NCBI GenBank assembly: GCA_964653095.1
Contig: CAZZEH010000014.1
Coordinates: 16,653 to 80,652 of the forward strand
DNA from: JAMLHH01 sp964653095
GTDB lineage: Bacteria; Bacteroidota; Bacteroidia; Chitinophagales; JADIYW01
Length of the DNA stretch: 64,000 nucleotides
Direction of reading: 5' to 3'
The position numbers were made by a program, and so were the translations under genes. Below, piece after piece: positions 9,946 through 18,515 of this stretch. Below the pieces are notes generated by a model. It was given only the letters and a program-made list of their open reading frames with translations. It made no database searches and was not told where the DNA came from. Position 1 is the stretch's first letter. Each line of letters opens with the position of its first letter.

Positions 9946-11583
9946 TTAATTTTTAAATCTCATAACCGACTGATACTCTTCTTTGAATTCTAATAATTCC
10001 TTTTTTGAATCTTTTTCAGACCTTTTTAGTTTTTGTACTATATGCTGATGTATTAGCGGATAAATCTGTTCCAAAGAAGGTCTTTCAAAATAAAGCCTTC
10101 CGGTTCTTCTGATTACAAAATCAGATATATTTTGGCACATTTCATTTTCAATGGAATAGTCTATTTCAGATAGCAGTAAAGGATACTCAGAGTTTTTGTA
10201 CTTGTCTGCATTTTCCAGTATCTCCAAGGCATTAGAACCATACTTTAAGGTTAAAGACTTCACCTCTTTTTTATCATATTGTCCGTAAGATGATACAAAT
10301 TTATTTATTAAGCTTCTTATAGACTGCTCGCCAAGAATATCACCTCCTGAGAGAACCACATTTTTAGTGGAAGAGCGCACAAACGGAGTTCCATTTTCTC
10401 TGCTCATCTGAATCAAGGCTCTGTCCACTGCACGTTTGGCCATCTTTCTGTATCCGGTAAGTTTTCCTCCTGCCATTGAAATCAGACCGGACTCCGAAAT
10501 AAATATTTCATCTTTTCTGGAAAGTTCAGAAGGAGATTTACCGTCTTCATGTATCAAAGGTCTGAGACCTGCCCAGGTGGACTGTACATCATCCATAGAA
10601 AGATTGGCAGACGGAAAGATAAAGTTGGTCGCATTGAGAATATATTCTACATCCTCTTTTTCGGCATAGCACTTATCTGTATCACCACTATAATTCGTGT
10701 CAGTTGTTCCCAAATACACGATATCCTGTCTCGGAATTGCAAAAACCATTCTCCCATCCGTTGTCACATCAAAATATACGGCCTGACCTATCGGAAGTCT
10801 GTCTTTTGATATTACTATATGCACACCTTTGGTCAGATGTAATCTTTTACCTTCAAGAGATTTGTCGGATTTTCTCAATTCATCTACCCATGGCCCGGCT
10901 GCATTAATTACTTTTTTGGCTTTAATGTCAAAAGATTTCCCGGAAATTTTGTCTTTTACTTTCGCACCAACAACTTTCCCATCACTATACAAAAGACTTT
11001 CCGCCTGAATATAATTTAAGGATAAAGCACCTTTATGCTGAGCAGTTTTTAGGACTTCAATTACTAACCTTGCATCATCCGAACGATACTCAATATACAC
11101 TCCCCCACCTAATAAAATTTCTTCTTTCAGCATGGGTTCACGGCTGAGTGTTTTCGTTTTGTTCAGCATGAATCTTCTTTCATCTCTCTTTACTCCCGCC
11201 AGTCGATCATACATATACAATCCCAAAGAAGTAGAATATCTGCCCAAAGAACCTCCATCTATTATGGGTAAAAGCATTTTTTCGGGATATACGATGTGTG
11301 GAGCGTTTTTATACAATATCGCACGCTCATGCCCTGTCTCTCTCACAATGCCAAACTCCAATTGTTTTAAATATCTCAGGCCGCCATGAATAAGTTTGGT
11401 AGAGCGACTGCTGGTACCGTGTGCAAAATCATTTTTTTCTATTAAAGCCACTTTCAGGCCTCGAATCGCAGCATCTAAAGCTATGCCGGCTCCGGTAATA
11501 CCGCCACCTATGACTAAAATATCAAATTCCTGATTGTTGAATTGCGTAATAAATTTATCCCGATTCTCTGAAGAAAATTCCAT
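9946..11583 (-). CDS. glpD: Aerobic glycerol-3-phosphate dehydrogenase
   Basis: FAD enzyme oxidising sn-glycerol 3-phosphate to dihydroxyacetone phosphate and passing electrons to quinone at the inner membrane. The FAD-binding Rossmann motif DILVIGGGITGAGIALDAAI is near residue 22 of the chosen start. The family-typical SSRSTKLIHGGLRYL follows, then FAIPRQDIVYLGTTDT and the C-terminal DAO_C-type domain. I choose ATG at 11583 (545 residues). A GTG at 11604 is possible, but it overlaps a perfect -7 promoter element and adds only seven residues. Two metal-transport genes follow at short distance; no glpF or glpK is in this window. Confidence 0.93.
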   Translation of the reverse strand: MEFSSENRDKFITQFNNQEFDILVIGGGITGAGIALDAAIRGLKVALIEKNDFAHGTSSRSTKLIHGGLRYLKQLEFGIVRETGHERAILYKNAPHIVYPEKMLLPIIDGGSLGRYSTSLGLYMYDRLAGVKRDERRFMLNKTKTLSREPMLKEEILLGGGVYIEYRSDDARLVIEVLKTAQHKGALSLNYIQAESLLYSDGKVVGAKVKDKISGKSFDIKAKKVINAAGPWVDELRKSDKSLEGKRLHLTKGVHIVISKDRLPIGQAVYFDVTTDGRMVFAIPRQDIVYLGTTDTNYSGDTDKCYAEKEDVEYILNATNFIFPSANLSMDDVQSTWAGLRPLIHEDGKSPSELSRKDEIFISESGLISMAGGKLTGYRKMAKRAVDRALIQMSRENGTPFVRSSTKNVVLSGGDILGEQSIRSLINKFVSSYGQYDKKEVKSLTLKYGSNALEILENADKYKNSEYPLLLSEIDYSIENEMCQNISDFVIRRTGRLYFERPSLEQIYPLIHQHIVQKLKRSEKDSKKELLEFKEEYQSVMRFKN

Positions 11584-11603
11584 TGCCGTTATTAAATTTT
11601 GCA

Positions 11604-11611
11604 CAAAGATA
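11604..11611 (-). promoter_or_regulatory. Candidate -7 element of glpD
   Basis: On the minus strand TATCTTTG, matching TAnnTTTG, ends 20 bases before the ATG at 11583. It overlaps the alternative GTG start and so helps decide the start. No clear -33 TTTG at 19 bp. Confidence 0.45.
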
Positions 11612-11772
11612 CCTTATTAAATAAAGTGAAAAGAACTGTTTTTTAGGTTTAATACTTTCACAAAGGACTCCCTATTTAGTCTTCTCACGATTAACAACTT
11701 TCCTTTGAAGTTGTTCCCGGCTAAAAATTCGTAACAGCAGTACCGAAATATATACTCTCAGAATGCGGAAAA

Positions 11773-13029
11773 TTAAATCAATAAGTTGAAAAGGAACGGA
11801 TCATCATTAATAACAGAAAATTTAATTCCAAATTGCTCCATCCGATCTAACAGAGGCTGGTAATCTTCGGGCTGTTTCAATTCTATTCCGACCAGTGCCG
11901 GTCCACTTTCTTTATTATTTTTCTTAGTATAGGTAAAAGATGTAATGTCGTCATCTGGACCTAACACATCATTCACAAATTCTTTCAAAGCTCCTGAACG
12001 CTGGGGAAATGAAACCATAAAATAATATTTCAACCCTTCATATATCAGAGAACGCTCCTTGATGTCCGGCATGCGTTCAATATCATTGTTTCCTCCACTT
12101 AACACACACACTACATTTTTCCCGCGAATTTTATCCTGGTACATTCTTAGTGCGGCAACTGATAATGCTCCGGCCGGCTCGGCAACTATGGCCTCGCGGT
12201 TATACAGACGAAGTATCGAAGTCGCCACCGCTCCCTCCGGAACAGTAAGAATGTCGTCCACTCCGTATTTTTGAATAATCTCAAAAGGAATACGCCCAAT
12301 TTCTTTGACAGCCGCTCCATCCACAAAATTATTTATTGTATCTAATCTGACTATCTGACCCGCATCAAGTGAGGTTTTCAGAGATGGAGCTCCTTTGGGT
12401 TCAACTGCAATAATTTTAGCATTTGGGTATTTTTTCCTAAGATAAATAGACATTCCGCTGATCAGCCCGGCACCACCCACCGGAATAAAAAAATAATCCG
12501 GTTGAGTTTGTTTTAATTGCTTGGCAATTTCCATAGCCACTGTACCCTGCCCCTCTATTATGAGCTTGGAATCAAAAGGCGATACCATGACACTATTATG
12601 CTGCTCCACATATTTTACAGATGCGGATTTGGCATCATCGTAAGTATCCCCGGAAAGTACAACTTCAATCCAACCCTTTCCAAGCCTTTTTACTGCTCTG
12701 ACTTTTTGTTTGGGAGTAGTAGCCGGCATAAAAATGACTCCTTTAATCTGTAATTTTTCACATGAATATGCAACCCCCTGCGCATGGTTTCCCGCACTCG
12801 AACAAACCACACCCCTCTTTCTTTCGGATTGAGACAGGTTGGAAATAAAATTATAGGCTCCTCGTATTTTGTAAGACCTTACAATCTGCAAATCTTCTCT
12901 TTTCAAATACACCTGTGCATGATACTCTTCCGTGAGATAAGTACTTTTCTGCAATGGGGTCACGGTAGTAACTCCGGCTAAAAGTTCTGCTGCTTTTAAA
13001 ACACCTTCGTATGTAGGTAATTCTGTCAC
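11773..13029 (-). CDS. ilvA: Threonine ammonia-lyase (threonine deaminase)
   Basis: PLP enzyme deaminating threonine to 2-oxobutyrate, first committed step to isoleucine. The PLP lysine lies in VRSYKIRGAYNF, and the Gly-rich phosphate loop is VGGAGL. The C-terminal ~90 residues (from YYFMVSFPQRSGALKEF) form one ACT-like regulatory domain, not the two of E. coli IlvA, so feedback control by isoleucine is likely but simpler. The open frame extends to a TTG at 13044, but that TTG is the end of a promoter -7 box. The first usable start is GTG at 13029 (418 residues). Transcribed alone. Together with thrC in this window it covers threonine formation and use. Confidence 0.93.
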   Translation of the reverse strand: MTELPTYEGVLKAAELLAGVTTVTPLQKSTYLTEEYHAQVYLKREDLQIVRSYKIRGAYNFISNLSQSERKRGVVCSSAGNHAQGVAYSCEKLQIKGVIFMPATTPKQKVRAVKRLGKGWIEVVLSGDTYDDAKSASVKYVEQHNSVMVSPFDSKLIIEGQGTVAMEIAKQLKQTQPDYFFIPVGGAGLISGMSIYLRKKYPNAKIIAVEPKGAPSLKTSLDAGQIVRLDTINNFVDGAAVKEIGRIPFEIIQKYGVDDILTVPEGAVATSILRLYNREAIVAEPAGALSVAALRMYQDKIRGKNVVCVLSGGNNDIERMPDIKERSLIYEGLKYYFMVSFPQRSGALKEFVNDVLGPDDDITSFTYTKKNNKESGPALVGIELKQPEDYQPLLDRMEQFGIKFSVINDDPFLFNLLI

Positions 13030-13041
13030 TTTATTTTTTTT

Positions 13042-13071
13042 CAAATGTAACTAATCCTTTGATTACAACAA
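13042..13071 (-). promoter_or_regulatory. Bacteroidota-type promoter of ilvA
   Basis: On the minus strand a -33 TTG (13069-13071, in context ATTG) is separated by exactly 19 bases from TACATTTG (13042-13049), matching TTG-N19-TAnnTTTG. The predicted transcript start is near 13036, which excludes the TTG start at 13044 and favours GTG at 13029. Confidence 0.6.
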
Positions 13072-13222
13072 TCCAAGCCTTCAGATTTCTCAGAAACTAC
13101 ATAGAATCTTAACACAGTCCGGCTGATTTATAGATTGTTAGTATTAAATAATATGTTATAGATAGAAAAAACAGTAACTTTTCGTCGAATATAAAATTCA
13201 CAAACCAACTTGAATTAGAAAT

Positions 13223-14023
13223 ATGATTTCATCTAAAAATTTAGGATTAATCTTCTTTCCATTTTTACTTATCTCCTGCAATCAGAATGAGTTAAAATTG
13301 CAGGAAGATACTACGGCGAGGGAGATTGACAAGACCGCTAATCTTTTAGAAAGTGCTGCTCCCGTTAACACCCAGTCATTTATAAACTATACTTCCGCCG
13401 GCACTCAGGGCGAAAAACTCAATCCTGAGCATGGAATGCCCGGGCACCGATGTGATATCCCCGTCGGAGCACCTTTAAACGCTAATTCCTCAGACTTTCA
13501 GTTTGCGGAAGGAGATGGAGAACATATCAACTTGACGCAACTAACTAACAATCCAAAACTTAATCCGGAACATGGAATGCCGGGACACAGATGTGATATC
13601 CCTGTCGGAGCACCTTTGGATTCCAAACCGGTGGAAAAAGCAGAAACACAACAAATCATTGCCACACCTCAAGCCAGCACGCCTATCAAACCGGAAGGTC
13701 CCAAACCCAAAAACAATCCCGAACACGGGCAGCCATGGCATAGATGCGATATACCTGTTGGAGCACCTTTGGATTCTAAACCGGCAGAAAAGGCAGAAGT
13801 TCAGAATATGACTACTTCGCCTCAGGCAAGTGTACCTGCCAAACCGGAAGGTCCTAAACCTAAAAACAATCCTGAACACGGACAGCCCTGGCACAGATGC
13901 GATATAGCCGTCGGAGCGCCTTTAGACTCCAAGCCGGAGGAAGAAACCATTACAATACAACCTGAAGAGACCGACATACAAAACATTGAATTAGAACCAG
14001 TTCAGATTCCGGGTATAGAATAA
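13223..14023 (+). CDS. Lipoprotein with four H-x4-H-x-C repeats
   Basis: Lipoprotein: lipobox LLISC with Cys19. The mature part is low-complexity, rich in Pro, Glu, Lys and Thr, and carries four copies of a 19-residue motif at 67-85, 114-132, 165-183 and 216-234. The first two read NPEHGMPGHRCDIPVGAPL; the last two have QPW in place of MPG. Each copy holds one Cys and two His in the order H-x4-H-x-C (for example His70, His75, Cys77), a plausible metal or haem ligand set. Copies 3 and 4 belong to a 51-residue (153-bp) tandem duplication with nearly identical linkers. From memory, single copies of this motif occur in other small Bacteroidota proteins without assigned function. Likely surface or periplasmic; function unknown. 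Confidence 0.85.
   Translation: MISSKNLGLIFFPFLLISCNQNELKLQEDTTAREIDKTANLLESAAPVNTQSFINYTSAGTQGEKLNPEHGMPGHRCDIPVGAPLNANSSDFQFAEGDGEHINLTQLTNNPKLNPEHGMPGHRCDIPVGAPLDSKPVEKAETQQIIATPQASTPIKPEGPKPKNNPEHGQPWHRCDIPVGAPLDSKPAEKAEVQNMTTSPQASVPAKPEGPKPKNNPEHGQPWHRCDIAVGAPLDSKPEEETITIQPEETDIQNIELEPVQIPGIE
13681..13985 (+). repeat. Two tandem 153-bp coding repeats
   Basis: Two adjacent 51-codon units encode a Pro/Lys linker, the motif NPEHGQPWHRCDI, then VGAPLDSKP and a Glu-rich tail. They are very similar at DNA level, while the two upstream motif copies are more divergent and differently spaced. This points to recent tandem duplication in frame. Boundaries are approximate. Confidence 0.7.
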
Positions 14024-14283
14024 TCAACCTTCAAATCTTTTAAACGGTATCCTAAGTTCAATTGCATTATTACTTTTTAATTGGCGGCTTCTGCACAGAG
14101 CTAATATCTCTAAGCTCTAACAATAAGGAACTTTAGCCCTTCTGTCAATAGAAAAGATATCTATAATAACAGGGGCAGGTAATAAAAAATATATGTCTAA
14201 TCTATTTAATAATACACATACAAGACAAACGCTTTGTCACCTCTATACAGCGATCTTTAAACAAGTATAAAAGGTGGAAAAGG

Positions 14284-15237
14284 TTACCAAACCGGACAAC
14301 GGTACATATTAGATTTAAACTTACCTTTCATGGCTCCCAAAACAAATAGGAATGATGCCTGAACGCGGAAGAACTGGTCGTTATCATCTTTATCGCCTCT
14401 AATCTCACCGGGCCTGGTAATCACATTTAACCTTGGGTCATTCATATTTAATTCTAACGACCTGTTATGAAGTCTGTATATTTGAGCTGCAGTTTCCGGA
14501 CTGTAATAATTGTAAAGCAACATCTGATCAATAAAATCCGTACTTACATCATCTAAATAATCTGTAAATGTCTGATGGTAAACTACTTCAAAAGTCATTG
14601 ACAGAGCCGGACCTGCATTAAACTTTAATCCCGCAGACCCTAATAGCTGTGGCTGAATCAGCTTGTACTTATCGGGAAAGCCGGGCAATCCCTGTCCTTC
14701 TGTACCCAATGGCTGTAGTCTAACCTTCTCACCAGTCAATGGATCAGTAGTTCTCGGATCAAACCAAAATGCTCCACCTCCAATTCCGACAAAAGGAGCT
14801 ACTCTAAAGTTTTCATTATTGCCGGGTTCATGTTTATAGAGATTCAGTTCCAGCATTCCGCCAAATGATATAATCGGGCTGGTAAAATTAAGATTTCTGT
14901 ATCTTCTTGGATAACCTCTGTCCACAAACCATTCTGCTTTTGAAAACTTGTCGTTACCAGTGATTTGGGTATATGCTAATTCTGCTTTTAAAGCAAGAAA
15001 GTAATTGATATTATATTTATAAAATACTCCTACAGCCGGTCTTGTTACCTGTATATTCAAATCGTGAATAAAACCCCTGCCAATATTTTTGGACCCTCCC
15101 AAATCTCCCAAAAAAGAAGATACTCCCGCTGAGAAGCCTAACGAATGTGAGGGCAAAAAAGGTTGAGATTTAACATTTTGTGCTAAGGCTATTAAAACTA
15201 ACAGCAATAGCACACGTGTGAACTTAAAACTCTCCAT
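14284..15237 (-). CDS. DUF6089-type outer-membrane beta-barrel protein
   Basis: Exported protein of 317 residues with a signal peptide (MESFKFTRVLLLLVLIALAQ, cleavage near VKSQ). The mature part opens SLGFSAGVSSFLGDLGGSKN, typical of the DUF6089 family of Bacteroidota. Alternating strands with Gly and aromatic residues suggest a small 8-10-strand barrel. Two long charged loops (around residues 150-200 and 235-275) would be extracellular or periplasmic. Transcribed alone, convergent with the repeat lipoprotein. Specific role unknown; structural or adhesive envelope role is inference. Confidence 0.8.
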   Translation of the reverse strand: MESFKFTRVLLLLVLIALAQNVKSQPFLPSHSLGFSAGVSSFLGDLGGSKNIGRGFIHDLNIQVTRPAVGVFYKYNINYFLALKAELAYTQITGNDKFSKAEWFVDRGYPRRYRNLNFTSPIISFGGMLELNLYKHEPGNNENFRVAPFVGIGGGAFWFDPRTTDPLTGEKVRLQPLGTEGQGLPGFPDKYKLIQPQLLGSAGLKFNAGPALSMTFEVVYHQTFTDYLDDVSTDFIDQMLLYNYYSPETAAQIYRLHNRSLELNMNDPRLNVITRPGEIRGDKDDNDQFFRVQASFLFVLGAMKGKFKSNMYRCPVW

Positions 15238-15273
15238 CTTTTATTTTTAAATCTTAACCTTCTTATTGTTTAA

Positions 15274-15281
15274 CAAACGTA
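15274..15281 (-). promoter_or_regulatory. Candidate -7 element of the DUF6089 gene
   Basis: Minus-strand TACGTTTG matches TAnnTTTG, about 36 bp before the start codon at 15237. No -33 partner recognised. Confidence 0.4.
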
Positions 15282-15434
15282 TTCAACTTAAAAAAAAGTA
15301 CTATCTGACTTATCATATACTTAAATGAATTCTAAAAATATGACTATTTAAGAATTTCACAAATTGTTTTTAAAATTAATTAATCTCAATTCAATTATTG
15401 CCACGCGCCTAATCATACCTTTTCTGTCGATGAA

Positions 15435-16064
15435 TCATCCTATCTCTTTGCATATACAACACTTGTCCAAACTATGACCTCTTGCAGGGCAATACGTTCG
15501 ACCATAGTATATAATTTGCAAATGTAGCTTATTCCAACTATTCTTATCAAAAATCTCTTTTAAATCTTTTTCTGTTTGAACTACATTTTTTCCATTAGTC
15601 AGCTTCCATCTTTGAGCTAACCGATGAATATGGGTATCTACAGGGAAAGCCGGAATATGAAAAGCCTGGCTCATTACCACTGACGCTGTCTTATGTCCGA
15701 CACCCGGCAAAGCTTCTAATTCTTCAAAAGTTTTGGGTACTTTCCCATTATACTTTTCTACTAAAATTGCAGACAATTCGGATATAGCCTTTGACTTCCT
15801 CGGAGACAGACCACAAGGTCTGATAATTTCTCTGATTTTATCCACGGGTAGTTTGGCCATATCAAACGGATTGTCAGCTAAAGCAAATAAATGCGGTGTG
15901 ATTTTATTCACTCTTTCGTCCGTACACTGGGCAGAAAGCAACACAGCTATCAATAAAGTATAAGGGTCTTTATGCGACAAAGGAATAGGGGTTTCCGGGA
16001 AAAGTCTGTCTAAAGTCTGTTGAATGAAGGCAGCTCTTTCTTTTTTGGTCATTTTTTCTGACAT
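15435..16064 (-). CDS. nth: Endonuclease III (DNA glycosylase/AP lyase)
   Basis: Base-excision-repair enzyme removing oxidised pyrimidines and cleaving the abasic site. The helix-hairpin-helix LPGVGHKTASVV carries catalytic Lys125, and the catalytic Asp is Asp143 in PVDTHIHRLAQRW. The C-terminal Fe-S loop is unusual: cysteines fall at 192, 202, 203 and 205 (C-x9-C-C-x-C), not in the classical C-x6-C-x2-C-x5-C. A 4Fe-4S cluster may be bound differently or lost. ATG at 16052 (MTKKER) is an equally good start. The gene diverges from rnhA with only 28 bp between start codons, so each promoter must reach into the other gene. Confidence 0.93.
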   Translation of the reverse strand: MSEKMTKKERAAFIQQTLDRLFPETPIPLSHKDPYTLLIAVLLSAQCTDERVNKITPHLFALADNPFDMAKLPVDKIREIIRPCGLSPRKSKAISELSAILVEKYNGKVPKTFEELEALPGVGHKTASVVMSQAFHIPAFPVDTHIHRLAQRWKLTNGKNVVQTEKDLKEIFDKNSWNKLHLQIIYYGRTYCPARGHSLDKCCICKEIG

Positions 16065-16092
16065 TTGGACAATTTAGTTATTTTCCCATAAA

Positions 16093-16584
16093 ATGCCGCA
16101 ATTAGTAGAAATATATACAGACGGAGCTTCACGAGGGAATCCGGGACCTGGTGGTTTTGGCGTGATTTTAAGAGCTAACGGGAAAGAAAAAAGATTATCC
16201 GGAGGCTTTAGAAAAACCACAAACAACCGAATGGAGTTGTTGGCTGTAATCGTTGGCCTAGAGGCTCTCAAAAAAGACAATTTGGATGTAATTATTTATT
16301 CCGATTCTAAATACGTAGTGGACAGTGTATCTAAAGGCTGGGTTTTCAAATGGGTTCAAAAAGAAAATTTTGCCAAAAAAAAGAATGAAGACCTCTGGAG
16401 AAGATATTTAGTCTCACATAAAAAACACAACATCCGATTTGTTTGGGTAAAAGGTCATGCCGATAACTATTACAATAATCTATGTGACGAATTGGCGACA
16501 GTAGCTGCTGATCATGATGCGACTCAAATTGACCATGGATTTGAAAATTCAGCTAATGACACTGCATCACTATTCGACCGGTAG
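16093..16584 (+). CDS. rnhA: Ribonuclease HI
   Basis: Cleaves the RNA strand of RNA-DNA hybrids in R-loops and Okazaki primers. The four metal-binding acidic residues are present: Asp10 (IYTDGASRGNPGPGG), Glu48 (RMELLAV), Asp71 (SDSKYVVDS) and Asp132 (CDELA). The flexible-loop His is His122 (KGHADN). At 163 residues it is slightly longer than E. coli RNase HI. Its last ~32 bp overlap the 3' end of the convergent lipoprotein gene, and its start is 28 bp from nth. Confidence 0.95.
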   Translation: MPQLVEIYTDGASRGNPGPGGFGVILRANGKEKRLSGGFRKTTNNRMELLAVIVGLEALKKDNLDVIIYSDSKYVVDSVSKGWVFKWVQKENFAKKKNEDLWRRYLVSHKKHNIRFVWVKGHADNYYNNLCDELATVAADHDATQIDHGFENSANDTASLFDR

Positions 16585-17023
16585 TCACCTTATTGCTAAA
16601 CAAACCTGCCCGGTCTCTTACCTGTATTTCAAACTCTAATGTGTCATTTTGGCGATCCGGGAAAAGCGGGTTACAATAAATCTTTGACAGCAAATTTAAA
16701 CTGATTTCTCCGGATATATCTTTCACGCTGCCTTTGGCCGGAATATGCGGAATGGAAAAGCTTAATGAATCTGTGATTCCAAACCGTTTATCTGTTATGA
16801 ATAAATTAGGAATTGTGTCAGACTGGTTTTTCTTACCTAAATCTCCGTTTCCATCTCGAAACTCAAGTACAACTACGACCGAATCTCCGGGCATCGGAAC
16901 AGCTCGCGACATGTAAACCCCCTGAATGGCTATATACGGTTCATCCGGGTAATTTGGCGCTTTGTAACAGCCCGCGAGAACTAAAAGAGTCAGAGCAAAA
17001 AAAGAAAAGAATTTTATGTTCAT
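16553..17023 (-). CDS. Lipoprotein with Ig-like beta-sandwich, unknown function
   Basis: Lipoprotein of 156 residues with lipobox VLAGC (Cys19). The mature part begins YKAPNYPDEPYI and contains VVVVLEFRDGNGDLG, a phrase common in Bacteroidota lipoproteins with an Ig-like sandwich fold, and ends with a strand QVRDRAGLFSNKVTTGRIV. No catalytic motif is visible. The 3' end overlaps rnhA by 32 bp on the opposite strand. The reading frame is intact, so the overlap looks genuine. Probably a periplasmic or surface structural protein. Confidence 0.8.
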   Translation of the reverse strand: MNIKFFSFFALTLLVLAGCYKAPNYPDEPYIAIQGVYMSRAVPMPGDSVVVVLEFRDGNGDLGKKNQSDTIPNLFITDKRFGITDSLSFSIPHIPAKGSVKDISGEISLNLLSKIYCNPLFPDRQNDTLEFEIQVRDRAGLFSNKVTTGRIVMQCH

Positions 17024-17067
17024 ATACGAATCACTAACTTTATATTTTTACTTTCATTCAAAAAAAC

Positions 17068-18054
17068 ATGCCGGATTATCTCCAATTATATTCTAAGATT
17101 TTTAGCATAAATAAATACAACTTTGATAATCTTGCTTTGGAAGTTTTCGAATATCAGTATTTGCATAATCCAATTTACAGGAAATTTGTAAATTATCTCA
17201 ATAAAAAAGACTCCGTCAAAGATATATATTCTATCCCTTTCATGCCTGTGGAATTTTTCAAAAATCATATCGTACTGTCCGATGAATTTAAACCTATTGA
17301 TTTTTTTGAAAGCAGCGGTACGACAGGAAGTATGCCAAGCAGACATTATTTTGAAAATTTAAAATATTACGAGTCGAGCTACTTATTGGGATTTGAACAA
17401 CAATACGGCAATCCGTCTGACTGGGTTATTCTGGGGCTGCTTCCCTCCTACTTAGAACGTCAGCATGCATCATTAGTGTACATGGTACAAGGGCTTATGG
17501 AAAAATCAGGAAACCCCGAAAACGGCTTTTATCTTTATAACTATGCCAGTCTTTATCAGAAACTGAAACGACTAACAACTCAAAACCAAAAAGTGCTGCT
17601 GTTTGGAGTAACTTTCGCGCTATTGGATTTTGCCGATCAATACTCAGGAGATTTTGATCATATCACTATTATAGAGACGGGTGGGATGAAAGGTCGGGGC
17701 AGAGAACTCACACGAGAAGAAGTACATAGTATTCTCCATAAAAAACTCAATACAAAAAATATTCATTCGGAATATGGTATGACAGAAATGTTTTCTCAGG
17801 CATATTCCACTCACTCGGGCGTTTTCTACAGTTCTCCCACAATGAAGGTATTAAAAAGAAATCCCTATGACCCTTTTGATGTTCAAAGCTCAGAGGGGAG
17901 AGGTAATATTAACGTGATTGACCTGTCTAACCTGCATTCTTGTGCATTTATCGCCACCATGGACATTGCAGAATTTCAAAGTGATAACGGCTTCGAAGTT
18001 CTAGGCCGCTCAGATTATAGTGACATACGAGGGTGTAACCTGATGTTTGAATAA
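17068..18054 (+). CDS. LuxE-like acyl-protein synthetase / ANL-type ligase
   Basis: Adenylate-forming enzyme of the LuxE/acyl-protein synthetase family. The nucleotide loop SSGTTG lies at 82-87, and the ANL motif EYGMTE follows near residue 240. The C-terminal swivelling domain is short: 328 residues against 500 or more for full acyl-CoA ligases. By family knowledge it activates a fatty or other carboxylic acid as an adenylate and transfers it to a Cys or a carrier. LuxE proper works with the reductase LuxC, but no luxC or carrier-protein gene is adjacent, so the substrate is unknown. The stop codon abuts the stop of the convergent MCE lipoprotein gene with no spacer. Confidence 0.8.
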   Translation: MPDYLQLYSKIFSINKYNFDNLALEVFEYQYLHNPIYRKFVNYLNKKDSVKDIYSIPFMPVEFFKNHIVLSDEFKPIDFFESSGTTGSMPSRHYFENLKYYESSYLLGFEQQYGNPSDWVILGLLPSYLERQHASLVYMVQGLMEKSGNPENGFYLYNYASLYQKLKRLTTQNQKVLLFGVTFALLDFADQYSGDFDHITIIETGGMKGRGRELTREEVHSILHKKLNTKNIHSEYGMTEMFSQAYSTHSGVFYSSPTMKVLKRNPYDPFDVQSSEGRGNINVIDLSNLHSCAFIATMDIAEFQSDNGFEVLGRSDYSDIRGCNLMFE

Positions 18055-18507
18055 TTATCGCATCAGGATTTGAATTTTTTCCGGCAGAGAATCAACGGGA
18101 ACCTCTACTTCTTCCAACTGAATATCCTTATTCAGCATAACTGCTCCTTTGGAATAAATCGTATCATTCTTATTATACGTTTTTCGTCCGTGAGATGGAG
18201 TGATTTCTATATGAGCCTCCTCTTTTTCAATATCTGTTATCACTCTTATCTCAGAGTTTATCGGAATAGTATAGTCGTTTTTAATCAGTAATTCTGCCGT
18301 AAACTGAACGGATTCCTCCAATTCTTCTCTATGAATTTTATGCACTTTTCCTACTTCTTCAGATTGGTCATACACTAATGCTCCCGGCTTTAAATCTCCT
18401 ACACCCTGAGCACTCAGATAGATTTTATAGTAACTAAAAAATACTATCGGATTACAGGAAACAGATACCAAAGCGAGAAAGATTATATAAATAAAAGTCT
18501 TGAACAT
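18055..18507 (-). CDS. MCE (MlaD-like) domain lipoprotein
   Basis: Short lipoprotein of 150 residues, lipobox VSVSC (Cys18). The mature part carries one MCE-like fold: a hydrophobic start (YKIYLSAQGVGDLKPGALVY), a segment with VGKVHKIHREE, and the typical close YTIPINSEIRVITD followed by AHIEITPS. MCE proteins bind lipid and form part of phospholipid transport across the periplasm. This one has a lipid anchor in place of a transmembrane helix and lacks the long C-terminal helix. It lies 8 bp after holA and is probably last in porT-holA-MCE. No mlaE/mlaF genes are nearby. Confidence 0.7.
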   Translation of the reverse strand: MFKTFIYIIFLALVSVSCNPIVFFSYYKIYLSAQGVGDLKPGALVYDQSEEVGKVHKIHREELEESVQFTAELLIKNDYTIPINSEIRVITDIEKEEAHIEITPSHGRKTYNKNDTIYSKGAVMLNKDIQLEEVEVPVDSLPEKIQILMR

Positions 18508-18515
18508 GCGCCTCT

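Noticed and set aside
13541..13894. Open frame opposite the repeat lipoprotein
   Set aside because: It is a shadow of the repeats on the other strand; the plus-strand product has a signal peptide and conserved motif copies.
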